Source: Gallionella sp. (lineage in GTDB: Bacteria > Pseudomonadota > Gammaproteobacteria > Burkholderiales > Gallionellaceae). Taken from it: 64,000 nucleotides of DNA. The stretch covers positions 1 through 64,000 of the forward strand of contig JAQTTY010000007.1 in the NCBI GenBank assembly GCA_028710525.1. Direction: 5' to 3'. Positions within the stretch are counted from its first letter, which is position 1. Each line of letters opens with the position of its first letter. The position numbers and the translations under genes are program-made. The notes beneath the pieces were generated by a model. That model was not told where the DNA came from, searched no databases, and saw nothing but the letters and a program-made list of their open reading frames with translations. This document shows positions 16,270 to 25,111 of the stretch, piece by piece.

Positions 16270-17815
16270 CAAACTCGCACTAGAAACATTCGACCTGCTG
16301 GTCTGCGGTGGGGGCATCTACGGCGCATGGACGGCCTATGACGCAGCTATGCGCGGCTTGCAAGTCGCCATCGTCGAACAAGGCGACTGGGCTTCCGCCA
16401 CCTCCTCTGCTTCTAGCAAACTGATACACGGCGGTCTGCGCTATCTGGAAAGCTATGACTTCAAGCTAGTACGCAAGGCCTTAGCTGAACGGCAGATGTA
16501 TCTCGATCACGCACCGCATCGCGTCTGGCCGTTACGCTTCGGCGTACCGGTCTACCAAGACAGCCGGGTCGGCATGTGGCTCTTACAAGCAGGCTTGTTC
16601 CTATATGACGCACTGGCCGGTTGGCCTATGAACGGTATGGCGCATCGTCGTTATGACCGCAAATCGTTTCTGAAACATTTTCCTTTTCTGAATAGCCAAT
16701 ACCTCAAGGGTGGTTATACCTATGGCGATGCGCAGACCGACGATGCGCGCCTAGTATTGGAACTGATAGACGGCGCGCAACGTCACGGTGCGGTATGCGT
16801 CTCACACTGCCGTGTCACTGAGATACTTGAAGAACAACATCTCGCCTGTGGTGCGAACGTGATCGACCAAGTCAGCGGCGAGCAGATACAGGTGCAAGCG
16901 CACCAGATCGTGAACACCACCGGCCTGTGGATGAGTGCAAGTGCGCCGGGTGATGCTTGGTGCCGCATGAGCAAAGGCGTGCACCTAGTCTTGCCGGGCG
17001 GGCTGACACATGAGGCGCTGCTGCTGACCGCACCGCAAGATGGCCGAGTGTTCTTCATCATCCCCTGGTATGGCGTGACCTTGCTCGGCACCACCGATGA
17101 CGACTTCCACGGTAAGCCGGAGGATGTCAAAGTCGAGCAGGCTGATATCGACTATCTCTTGGCGGCAGCCAACCATTACCTTGAGGATGCTTGGTTAGAG
17201 GCCGATGTGCTCAGCAGCTATGCCGGCGTACGCGTGATGCAGCGCAGTGACGCGGCCCATCCCTCGCAACTCTCGCGCGACTGGGTATTACGCACAGGAG
17301 ACAACGGTGTGCATTACTCGGTGGGCGGCAAGATCACCTCGGCACGCGCCGATGCCTGCCAGATTGTGGACAAGGTATGCGCCCAGCTGGGTTTACATAA
17401 AACCACCACTACTCACAAGCAAGCTTTCCCTTGGTCCCCCAGCACAGACTACAGCAGTTGGTGCGCCAATCTGTATCGCCAAGCAGATCGTCTACATGTC
17501 GACCCACTCAGTGCGGAATGGCTGATACGCAGACATGGCGCGCGCGCCACCGAGATACTCGACAGCATCAACGAAGATGCCAGCCTAGCGGGACGCATCG
17601 TTCCCGAACTGCCGCTTATTCATGCCGACCTGAACTGGTGTGCAAGCCAAGAGATGGTAGTGCATCTAGACGACCTGCTGCGCCGCCGTCTGCCTTTATT
17701 GATCTTAACCCGCCCAGATGCCGCCCTTCTGCATGACCTCGCCCAGACTGTCGCGGTCTTGCAAGGCTGGGATGCAACACGCACCGAAGCCGAAATACGA
17801 CGCTGCATGCCATGA
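16250..17815 (+). CDS. glpD: FAD-dependent glycerol-3-phosphate dehydrogenase
   Basis: The 521-residue protein is an aerobic-type glycerol-3-phosphate dehydrogenase. It has the N-terminal FAD-binding GGGIYG at residues 20-25, followed by the family signature SSKLIHGGLRYLESYDFKLV. The mid-domain block FFIIPWYGVTLLGTTDD and the late SAYAGVRV-type motif (SSYAGVRVM) are also conserved. It oxidises sn-glycerol 3-phosphate to dihydroxyacetone phosphate and passes electrons to quinone at the inner membrane. It overlaps both neighbours, the GDPD gene by 20 bp and the FGGY kinase by 4 bp, indicating a single operon. Confidence 0.95.
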   Translation: MMRREPNKLALETFDLLVCGGGIYGAWTAYDAAMRGLQVAIVEQGDWASATSSASSKLIHGGLRYLESYDFKLVRKALAERQMYLDHAPHRVWPLRFGVPVYQDSRVGMWLLQAGLFLYDALAGWPMNGMAHRRYDRKSFLKHFPFLNSQYLKGGYTYGDAQTDDARLVLELIDGAQRHGAVCVSHCRVTEILEEQHLACGANVIDQVSGEQIQVQAHQIVNTTGLWMSASAPGDAWCRMSKGVHLVLPGGLTHEALLLTAPQDGRVFFIIPWYGVTLLGTTDDDFHGKPEDVKVEQADIDYLLAAANHYLEDAWLEADVLSSYAGVRVMQRSDAAHPSQLSRDWVLRTGDNGVHYSVGGKITSARADACQIVDKVCAQLGLHKTTTTHKQAFPWSPSTDYSSWCANLYRQADRLHVDPLSAEWLIRRHGARATEILDSINEDASLAGRIVPELPLIHADLNWCASQEMVVHLDDLLRRRLPLLILTRPDAALLHDLAQTVAVLQGWDATRTEAEIRRCMP

Positions 17816-19191
17816 GTGACGTGCTAAGCATCGCGCTGGATTTGGGCACGACCTCCATCAAAGCTGCACTGCTGAGGCGCGATGGGAATCTTAGCCATAT
17901 CGTCAGTCACCCCGCTCCCGCCATCGATACCCGCAACGGCCATTACGAAAGCGACGCACTAGCATATGTGCAGACTGCCGAGCGGGTACTGGCCAAATGC
18001 CGCAACCATGCAGCAACATGCACCACGTTTGGGCTCTGCAGTCAGCGTTCCTCGCTAGTAATTTGGGATACTCATACTGGAATTCCAATCATCCCGCTGA
18101 TCTCTTGGCAGGATGGCCGCGGTGCACAAAGTTGTGTCGATCTAAAACTACATGAGCCTCAGATACGCGCGCTGTCCGGTCTGCCGCTCACACCCTATTA
18201 TTTTTCCGGGAAATTGCGCGCGTTGTTGCAACAACATCCGGACTGGCGCGATGCACTGTTGCAAGGTCGGTATCGTGTCGGCACGTTGGACACCTTTGTG
18301 ATCTGGCGTTGGAGCAAAGGTCAGCATTTCGTCACCGATGCTTCTATGGCCGCACGTACCCAGTTACTCGACATCAGCACAGCAAGATGGTCGCCTAAGT
18401 TATGCGAGTTATTCGACATCCCTCTCTCCATACTGCCTATAGTCCTCAGCTCTAACAAAATGGAACTGACCTTGGATAACGGACTGACCTTGCAAGCCAG
18501 CGTGGGCGACCAATCCGCCGCCTTGATCGCCAGTGTGGGTACAGATGAGAGTTTCGCATTGGCTAATCTGGGTACAGGCTGTTTTGTAGTGCGCAATAGC
18601 AATAAAGACCAGCCATCCGACTATCTACGCAGCTTGGTCTATCAAGACGAGCAGCGCCATCTGGCATTAGAAGGCACCCTCAATTCCATCGCTGCCGCGC
18701 TCGCCCCCTACCCCGTCGCCACAGTCCGCTTTGCCGACTTGGCTAAGCTGGATATCTACGCGCTGGCCGAACCCAGCGGCCTAGGCGCGCCCTACTTCAG
18801 AAAGAATCTGGGCTTACAGTTTTCCGCTCCCATCGAAAATTTTGCACAAAGTGATATAGCGGCGCTGCTACTCGAAGCTGTGATCTTCCGCGTCACGCGC
18901 ATTCACGAAGACATGCACCGCGACCAGCCTTTAGCGCGCATCTATCTCTCTGGTGGCTTGGCCAATCTTGAGACTCTGCAACACGGTATCTCACAATGCG
19001 TGCCCTGTAAGGTGTATGGTCTAGAGCAGAACGAGTCCAGCTTGCTAGGCGCAGCGATACTCGCCGCGGGGATACAAACCGACAGTCTGCGCAAGGCAAG
19101 AGAAATAACCGTGACGGTAGGCAATCCAAAGTTACTAGCGAAGTTCCAACACTGGAAAGATTGGTTGGATGGATTGTTAAGCCGCACATAA
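17812..19191 (+). CDS. FGGY-family sugar/glycerol kinase
   Basis: The 459-residue product is an FGGY-family carbohydrate kinase. The phosphate-1 motif IALDLGTTSIKAALL opens the protein, SWQDGRG lies in the usual substrate-binding place, and LSGGLANLETLQHGISQ is the adenosine loop. It is shorter and more divergent than canonical GlpK, which is about 500 residues. The four-base overlap with glpD makes glycerol the most likely substrate, giving glycerol 3-phosphate for the dehydrogenase, but another polyol cannot be excluded. Confidence 0.82.
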   Translation: MSDVLSIALDLGTTSIKAALLRRDGNLSHIVSHPAPAIDTRNGHYESDALAYVQTAERVLAKCRNHAATCTTFGLCSQRSSLVIWDTHTGIPIIPLISWQDGRGAQSCVDLKLHEPQIRALSGLPLTPYYFSGKLRALLQQHPDWRDALLQGRYRVGTLDTFVIWRWSKGQHFVTDASMAARTQLLDISTARWSPKLCELFDIPLSILPIVLSSNKMELTLDNGLTLQASVGDQSAALIASVGTDESFALANLGTGCFVVRNSNKDQPSDYLRSLVYQDEQRHLALEGTLNSIAAALAPYPVATVRFADLAKLDIYALAEPSGLGAPYFRKNLGLQFSAPIENFAQSDIAALLLEAVIFRVTRIHEDMHRDQPLARIYLSGGLANLETLQHGISQCVPCKVYGLEQNESSLLGAAILAAGIQTDSLRKAREITVTVGNPKLLAKFQHWKDWLDGLLSRT

Positions 19192-19215
19192 GACCTAGGG
19201 AACAACAAACAGATT

Positions 19216-21924
19216 ATGGTTGATACGCAAACAGCAACATCAGACCAGCACCAAATCCCGCTCTCCGAACTGCAACAACGACTGAACTGCACGACTGCCG
19301 GACTGAGTAGCGTCGAAGCAGATACGCGTCTCACTCAGTACGGCTACAACGAACTGCACGTGCGCAAAGAGACGCCCGAGATCGTCAAATTCTTCCGCCA
19401 GCTCACCAACTTCTTTGCCCTACTCCTCATCGCCGGTTCTGCCCTTGCCTTCTTCGCCGACTATCTGCAACCGGATCAGGGTAACTTCTATATCGGCGTG
19501 GCATTGCTGGTTGTGGTGTTGCTCAATGCACTGTTCAGCTATATGCAGGAGCATGAAAGCGACCGCATCATGCAGAGCTTCCGCAATATGTTGCCGCACA
19601 TGATCAATGTGCATCGAGACGGCAAGGTGTCGCGCATAGAAGCCAAACTGCTGGTGCCAGGCGATGTGATTCTGATAGAAGAAGGCGACCGTATTCCTGC
19701 CGACGGACGCTTGATCGAAGTCAACCAACTCAAAGTCGATCACTCCTCCCTGACTGGTGAGAGCGAACCTCAGTTACGCAAATTGGATCACACCCACGAT
19801 GATCTGATGGAAAGCCGCAACATGGTGTTCTCCGGCACGCTGGTGCAAAGCGGCAATGGCAAAGCACTAATCTACGGCACCGGCATGGAAACGCAGATCG
19901 GCCACATCGTCCAACTCACCAAAGAAACTCAGGTGATCGATACGCCCATACGCAAAGAACTACATCGTTTCATCCGCATCATCTCTACTATCGCACTCAC
20001 CCTAGGAACGCTGTTCTTTCTACTCAGCGTATTCCTCGGTAAACCACTTATCGGCAGTCTGATTTTTGCTATCGGCATCATCGTCGCCAATGTGCCTGAG
20101 GGTCTGCTACCTACTGTGACACTTGCGCTGACCATGGCCTCTAAGCGCATGGCCAAGAAGAATGCGCTGATACGCAATCTAGAGGCTGTCGAGACGCTGG
20201 GTTCCACTACCGTGATCTGTACCGACAAGACCGGCACCATCACGCAGAACCGTATGCAGGTCTCCACACTGGTGCTCGGCGAACACGAATGGTCGGCTTA
20301 TCAACAAGGTCTGAATACGGCACCAGGATTTGATGAGGCTTGGGCTGCGATCACGCTATGCAATAACGCGCACTTATCAGAGACCGGCTATATGGGTGAC
20401 CCGACAGAGGGTGCGATGTTGGTCTTTGCGCAAAAAATGAAAGCACTGGGGAGTGTACAAAACGATTTTCCGCGCATCCAAGAAACACCGTTCGACTCGG
20501 CTAGCAAACGCATGATTACCACCCACCGTGGCGGCAAGGGACAACCTAATCTCGCCTATATGAAGGGCGCACCTGAGGTCGTGTTCGGTAAATGCACACA
20601 CTTTCTAAACAAAGGTGCCGTGGTCGAGTTTGATGCAGAAGTCCGGCAACAGGCTCTTGAGATATACGAGTTCCTCGCTGCACGCGGAGAACGTGTATTG
20701 GGCTTGGCGTACAAGCGCACTCAAGCAGACGAAGCTGACGAAGAAGACTTTATCTATCTGGGCCTAGTCGGCATGCTAGACCCGCCCCGCGAAGAGATAC
20801 CGGATGCGGTCGCCAAATGCCGCAGTGCTGGCATCCGCGTGTTTATGATTACGGGTGACTACCATGTCACCGCCGAATCCATCGCGAGACAGGTCGGCCT
20901 GTACACGGGAGATGGCCGTGTCGTCGAGGGCGGAGAATTACAAGACATGAGCGAAGAAGAATTAGCGAAATTGCTGGATCATAAAGAGCTGGTCTTCGCC
21001 CGCTCTAGTCCTGCACAAAAGTTGCGTATCGTCCAAGCATTACAGAAGAAAGGCGAAATCGTTACAGTCACTGGCGATGGCGTGAACGATGCACCGGCGT
21101 TGAAAAATGCCGACATGGGCGTGGCGATGGGGCTATCTGGCACCGAAGTCGCCAAAGAAGCAGCGGACATGGTGTTGATGGATGACAACTTCGCCACCAT
21201 CGTCCACGCTATAGAAGAAGGTCGCACCATCTTCTCCAACATCAAGAAGTTCATCGCCTACATCCTGACCAGCAACGTTCCTGAGATATTGCCCTTCATC
21301 GCCTTCGTGGTCATAGGCGCGCCACTGGCGCTCACCGTCGTGCTGATTCTGACCATAGACCTAGGCACCGACCTGATCCCCGCGCTGGGGCTGGGCAAAG
21401 AACCCCCCGAGCAAGATGTGATGAAACAACCTCCTCGCAGACGAGATGAAAGACTACTCAGTTGGACACTGCTGGGAATGAGTTACGGCATCATCGGCAT
21501 GCTGCAAGCTGCAGCAGGTTTCTTCGCCTTCTTCGTCGTGCTGCACCAAGGCGGTTGGGTATGGGGAGCAGAGTTACCTGAGTCCGGCCTACTCTACAGA
21601 ACCGCCGTCACCGCTTTCTTCGCCGCAGTCGTCATCTGCCAAGTTGCCGATGTATTGATCTGCCGCACACGTCGCCAAAGCATCTTGTCCGCCGGCATCT
21701 TCTCCAACAGACTAATCTGGATAGGTATAGCCGTCGAGCTTGCGCTAGTCGCCGCCATCTCACATATCCCTTTCTTGCAACCCTTCTTTGGCACAGCTCC
21801 GATAGGCTGGTTCGAGCTCTCACTCGGTCTGCCATTTGCAGTTACTATCCTAGTAGGTGACGAGTTCAGGCGTTGGCTGATACGCCGCGACAATCAATTC
21901 GTACAGCGTTGGTTGACTTGGTAG
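19216..21924 (+). CDS. P2-type cation ATPase of Na+/K+-pump subclass
   Basis: A 902-residue P-type ATPase. The phosphorylated Asp337 sits in CTDKTGTITQNRM, the actuator motif is LTGESEP and the hinge is VTGDGVNDAPALKNADMGVAMG. The transmembrane cation-site motifs read VANVPEGLL in M4, SNVPEILPF in M5 and IDLGTDLIPA in M6. These match Na+/K+- and H+/K+-ATPase alpha subunits (P2C) better than SERCA-like P2A pumps, where M4 is usually AAIPEGLP. The acidic residues for Na+ and K+ binding are therefore kept. No beta-subunit gene is seen. It starts 24 bp after the kinase gene and may be co-transcribed, though a functional link is not obvious. The transported ion is inferred from motifs. Confidence 0.88.
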   Translation: MVDTQTATSDQHQIPLSELQQRLNCTTAGLSSVEADTRLTQYGYNELHVRKETPEIVKFFRQLTNFFALLLIAGSALAFFADYLQPDQGNFYIGVALLVVVLLNALFSYMQEHESDRIMQSFRNMLPHMINVHRDGKVSRIEAKLLVPGDVILIEEGDRIPADGRLIEVNQLKVDHSSLTGESEPQLRKLDHTHDDLMESRNMVFSGTLVQSGNGKALIYGTGMETQIGHIVQLTKETQVIDTPIRKELHRFIRIISTIALTLGTLFFLLSVFLGKPLIGSLIFAIGIIVANVPEGLLPTVTLALTMASKRMAKKNALIRNLEAVETLGSTTVICTDKTGTITQNRMQVSTLVLGEHEWSAYQQGLNTAPGFDEAWAAITLCNNAHLSETGYMGDPTEGAMLVFAQKMKALGSVQNDFPRIQETPFDSASKRMITTHRGGKGQPNLAYMKGAPEVVFGKCTHFLNKGAVVEFDAEVRQQALEIYEFLAARGERVLGLAYKRTQADEADEEDFIYLGLVGMLDPPREEIPDAVAKCRSAGIRVFMITGDYHVTAESIARQVGLYTGDGRVVEGGELQDMSEEELAKLLDHKELVFARSSPAQKLRIVQALQKKGEIVTVTGDGVNDAPALKNADMGVAMGLSGTEVAKEAADMVLMDDNFATIVHAIEEGRTIFSNIKKFIAYILTSNVPEILPFIAFVVIGAPLALTVVLILTIDLGTDLIPALGLGKEPPEQDVMKQPPRRRDERLLSWTLLGMSYGIIGMLQAAAGFFAFFVVLHQGGWVWGAELPESGLLYRTAVTAFFAAVVICQVADVLICRTRRQSILSAGIFSNRLIWIGIAVELALVAAISHIPFLQPFFGTAPIGWFELSLGLPFAVTILVGDEFRRWLIRRDNQFVQRWLTW

Positions 21925-22065
21925 TTCCAATTTCAAAGGGACACCACCTAGAAACTGTCAGTGACGACCGGCGACAACTAACCCTAAGTCGACTTTCAGC
22001 GTTGAAGATAACGGACACTGAAAGTGCTTAGTTGATAGCTCGAAACAAGTGCCGAGAATATTGTT

Positions 22066-22788
22066 TTAGTCCTTTAGTTCAGCACACTCGGTACCATCAA
22101 AGAAAGCATCATTCAGAACAAAGCCCGTTTGGCCTTTCTTGTTACTAAGCTTTATTTTGTACCACCGATATTCTCCTTGCTGCCTACCTATCTCAACAAC
22201 TGTCGCACCGACTTTCTCATTGATTTTGTACTTGGGCGCAGACTTATTATCCTCATTTGAATAAATTTCTGTGCCAGCAAAACAAACATAGGCACCTGGC
22301 AGATTAATATTCATCTCATAAGCCGACCCGCTCCAAGCGAAAACCCACGGGGTGTAGCAGCAATCCAAATTGTTCAGAGTAATGTAGTTGCCTGCTCTAA
22401 CAAGTATCCCTCCAATTGTTTCCTGGCTGTCTTGAATAAGCCAGAAAGGCTTAGGTAAATATCCATTCGAAGCGGCTTGGAAAACAAGAACGCTAAACAA
22501 ACCATTTTTTACTACGACAGCTACGACATCATCTTTGCCATCCCGATTGGTGTCCGTGACTCGGAAAATGGCATTTTTAAATCCACCGTTACTGTCCCAG
22601 TGAATAAATGTCTTCTTTTCGTTTTCATCTTTAATGTCAGCACTTGTGAGTAAATGGTAATTTGGATTGTCACGCAAGAAGCTCAGCAATACAGATGGCG
22701 GCTGAATAGGAGTTTTTTCTTGTGCTGCGTTTGCACTGTATTGTGCAAATAACAATAGAGCCAGAAGACAACATGCGATTCGTTTCAT
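22066..22788 (-). CDS. exported protein with FG-GAP-like and SH3-like parts
   Basis: The 240-residue product has a cleavable signal peptide (MKRIACCLLALLLFAQYSANA). A central calcium-loop-like stretch TDTNRDGKDDVVAVV resembles an FG-GAP or VCBS strand. The C-terminal 70 residues resemble a bacterial SH3-like fold (GATVVEIGRQQGEYRWYKI then GQTGFVLNDAFF). I do not recognise a characterised relative. The ATG at 22788 has AAGGGG upstream and places the signal peptide at the N-terminus, so it is preferred over 22818. It is convergent with the ATPase gene and AT-richer than its neighbours, which hints at acquisition. Confidence 0.7.
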   Translation of the reverse strand: MKRIACCLLALLLFAQYSANAAQEKTPIQPPSVLLSFLRDNPNYHLLTSADIKDENEKKTFIHWDSNGGFKNAIFRVTDTNRDGKDDVVAVVVKNGLFSVLVFQAASNGYLPKPFWLIQDSQETIGGILVRAGNYITLNNLDCCYTPWVFAWSGSAYEMNINLPGAYVCFAGTEIYSNEDNKSAPKYKINEKVGATVVEIGRQQGEYRWYKIKLSNKKGQTGFVLNDAFFDGTECAELKD

Positions 22789-23040
22789 ACAGCCCCTTTT
22801 TTCAGTGCCGACACTCAAAATTGGAAGACACCACCGAGTGTCTCCTCCTGGCCGCTATTGGCCGCTTGCCGAAGTCTACCCATCATTTCGCAACGCCGCA
22901 AAGCAGCCATCCAACATTGCATTTTGTAACCCAGCGAGGATCGATCCAACAGCGAAAACCGGAAACCTGAATATTTTGCGATAACGGCATGCCACTAAGC
23001 TTTGCTAACATGCGCCCATCCTCACCACGCATACGACCTT

Positions 23041-23943
23041 ATGGAAGCGCATCGGCTCTCTCCGCACATCGATGATTTATTGAACCGACTGCACCTCGGC
23101 TCAGAGGTCTATTACGTCGGGCAATTGTGCGATGTCTGGCACATGTCGACGCCGCAAAGAGACGGTAGCGCTTTCCATCTGGTGTGCAACGGTGAAGCGT
23201 GGGTGCATATGCAGGATGGGAGCACGCCTATCCACCTGCAGGAAGGTGACATCGCCTTCTTCCCCCACTACGCCGCGCATACCTTTAGTGGCAAGCCGCA
23301 ACTACCCGAACAAGATTTTGACTACAGTTGCCCTGCTCCCGTCGATAGACATGCACCCGGAACCGGTCTGCTCTGCGGTCACCTCAAGTTACCATTACAT
23401 ATACGCCGCTTGCTCATCGCATCTTTTCCCGAGTTCATGCTGATACGTCCCGATGAAAGTCAGACGGGGCGACAGCTGCGCAGCTTGATCGAGCTGATGA
23501 GTTTGGAAGCGGAACACAACGACATCGGTGTCACAGCGGTCTTGAACCATCTATCTGATGCGCTGTTTCTGCTCATCATCCGCCACACCTTGCAGACCCA
23601 CCCGCATCTTTCGCCTTTATTCTCTGCCTTATCCGATGAGCATCTGCGACTGGCGATGTTGCCCTTTATCGAGCAGCCCGACGCCACTTGGTCGGTGGAG
23701 TCTTTGGCTAAACTGGCCTGCTTATCACGCTCGACCTACACCGAACGCTTCAGTCGTTTGGTCAAGATGGCACCTATGGAATTCGTCACGCTCTGGCGTA
23801 TGCAGCTAGCCGTCGGCCTGTTGTCCCAAGGCGATATCAGCATGCTGGATGTCGCCCTGCGTTGCGGCTATGAATCGGAAGTCGCCTTCCGCAAAGCCTT
23901 CAAACGCGTCATCGGCACCACACCTGGCAAAGCGCGCAGCTAA
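23041..23943 (+). CDS. AraC-family transcriptional regulator with cupin sensor
   Basis: The 300-residue protein has an N-terminal cupin-like AraC sensor domain (about residues 1-180) and a C-terminal pair of helix-turn-helix motifs (about 200-300). The second motif reads LDVALRCGYESEVAFRKAFKRVIGTTPG, the classic AraC signature. The ATG at 23041 is preferred over a TTG at 23002. This cupin-sensor subgroup is often found beside carboxymuconolactone decarboxylase-like or oxidoreductase genes, as here. It is likely to control the AhpD-like gene 120 bp downstream. Confidence 0.92.
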   Translation: MEAHRLSPHIDDLLNRLHLGSEVYYVGQLCDVWHMSTPQRDGSAFHLVCNGEAWVHMQDGSTPIHLQEGDIAFFPHYAAHTFSGKPQLPEQDFDYSCPAPVDRHAPGTGLLCGHLKLPLHIRRLLIASFPEFMLIRPDESQTGRQLRSLIELMSLEAEHNDIGVTAVLNHLSDALFLLIIRHTLQTHPHLSPLFSALSDEHLRLAMLPFIEQPDATWSVESLAKLACLSRSTYTERFSRLVKMAPMEFVTLWRMQLAVGLLSQGDISMLDVALRCGYESEVAFRKAFKRVIGTTPGKARS

Positions 23944-24026
23944 AAATTAACTTTCGGTCGATCGGACATAAATCACAGCCATCCGAGCATAGGGCGATGA
24001 GATCGCCTGTTCGACAATCACTCCAA

Positions 24027-24042
24027 GCAACAACATTGTTGC
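24027..24042. promoter_or_regulatory. dyad upstream of AhpD-like gene
   Basis: GCAACAACATTGTTGC has seven-base arms (GCAACAA and TTGTTGC) around a two-base centre. It lies 21 bp before the start of the AhpD-like gene and 84 bp after the AraC-type regulator gene. It may be a regulator-binding site or a small 5' leader structure. Confidence 0.4.
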
Positions 24043-24063
24043 GTTAACCACTTGGAGATGACC

Positions 24064-24624
24064 ATGACCACTTTCACTATCCACACCCCCACCGATGCGC
24101 CTGCAGCTTCACAGGAGATGCTCGCCGCCGTACAAAACAAATATGGCTTCGTCCCGAACCTGTTCGGTGAGTTTGCCGCAGCACCCGCCGCAATCAGTTC
24201 CTATCTCGCGCTGGGCGGCGCATTGGAAAAATCTTCACTGACACCGACCGAACAACAAGTGGTACTGATCGCCACCAGCGTCGAGAACGGTTGCGAATAC
24301 TGCGTCGCCGCGCACTCTCTGGTCGCAAAGAATATGTTGAAAGTCGATGCGACCATCATCGCTGCATTGCGCAACAAGACCACCATCACGAATAGCAAAC
24401 TGCAGACACTGGCGGAGTTCACCCGCGCTATCGTGGCGCAACGCGGCGCAGTGACCGAGCAGAGATTGCAGGGCTTTCTTGCTGCAGGCTACAACAAGCA
24501 ACAAGCCTTGGAAGTCATCGTGGGAGTGGCGATGAAGACGCTCAGCAACTATGCCAACAACTTGATGCACACCCCGTTGGATAAAGCCTTTGAAGCGGAA
24601 GCTTGGGAACCTTGCTGCGCATAA
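24064..24624 (+). CDS. carboxymuconolactone decarboxylase/AhpD-like protein
   Basis: The 186-residue product is an AhpD-fold protein, probably a peroxidase-type or thiol-disulfide enzyme. The active motif ENGCEYCVAAHS supplies the CxxC pair and the histidine. N-terminal PNLFGEFAAAPAAISSYLALGGALEKSSLTP is typical of the subfamily. GGAG lies six bases before the ATG at 24064, which is preferred over upstream TTG and ATG codons. The AraC-type gene upstream probably controls it, and a small membrane protein gene follows after 70 bp. Confidence 0.9.
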   Translation: MTTFTIHTPTDAPAASQEMLAAVQNKYGFVPNLFGEFAAAPAAISSYLALGGALEKSSLTPTEQQVVLIATSVENGCEYCVAAHSLVAKNMLKVDATIIAALRNKTTITNSKLQTLAEFTRAIVAQRGAVTEQRLQGFLAAGYNKQQALEVIVGVAMKTLSNYANNLMHTPLDKAFEAEAWEPCCA

Positions 24625-24694
24625 GCATCGCCCAGCGAACTGGGCGGGATGTCAAAAGCATCTCGCCCTTCGATCTTTAGTGGAGGAATAAGCA

Positions 24695-25096
24695 ATGAAT
24701 AAATCGATCGTACTAATACTGACCCTGATGATGTCTGCGCGTGCCATGACCTTGGCCTACATCGGCTCCACAGGCAGCGATACTGCCGGCGCACCACCTG
24801 CTGCTTGGCTTATGCCGCTGCTAGGCGATGCCGTGATTGGCATCTCCGCGTTGTGGATCGCCTATCTGCTCTTGAAAAAGACCGGACTGTGGGTGTGGAC
24901 GACCATCGTGGTTTGGAATGTCCTCTCGATATGGGATTCCTTGTCGGCCTATATAATCAGCATCACCGCTCCCTGGCCTGACTTCTTTATGTTGCAGACA
25001 TTCGGCTCATCGATGTTCTTTATGGCTGCGGCGATGAACGTGGTGATATTGCTGATCGTCTGCCAGAAGGAGTACCAAGATCGATTCTTAGGATGA
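24695..25096 (+). CDS. small multi-pass membrane protein
   Basis: The 133-residue protein has four predicted membrane segments: residues 4-22, 38-61, 66-92 and 100-123. There are no catalytic motifs that I recognise. TGGAGGAATAAGCA before the ATG at 24695 is a strong ribosome-binding site. It follows the AhpD-like gene, probably in the same operon under the AraC-type regulator. It may be a membrane partner of that redox protein, but this rests on position alone. Confidence 0.75.
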   Translation: MNKSIVLILTLMMSARAMTLAYIGSTGSDTAGAPPAAWLMPLLGDAVIGISALWIAYLLLKKTGLWVWTTIVVWNVLSIWDSLSAYIISITAPWPDFFMLQTFGSSMFFMAAAMNVVILLIVCQKEYQDRFLG

Positions 25097-25111
25097 GCGT
25101 CCTTGTGCCTT

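Noticed and set aside
21992-22025. Inverted repeat ACTTTCAG/CTGAAAGT after the P-type ATPase gene
   Set aside because: Only eight bases per arm with an 18-base spacer and no T-run, so not supported as a terminator or operator.
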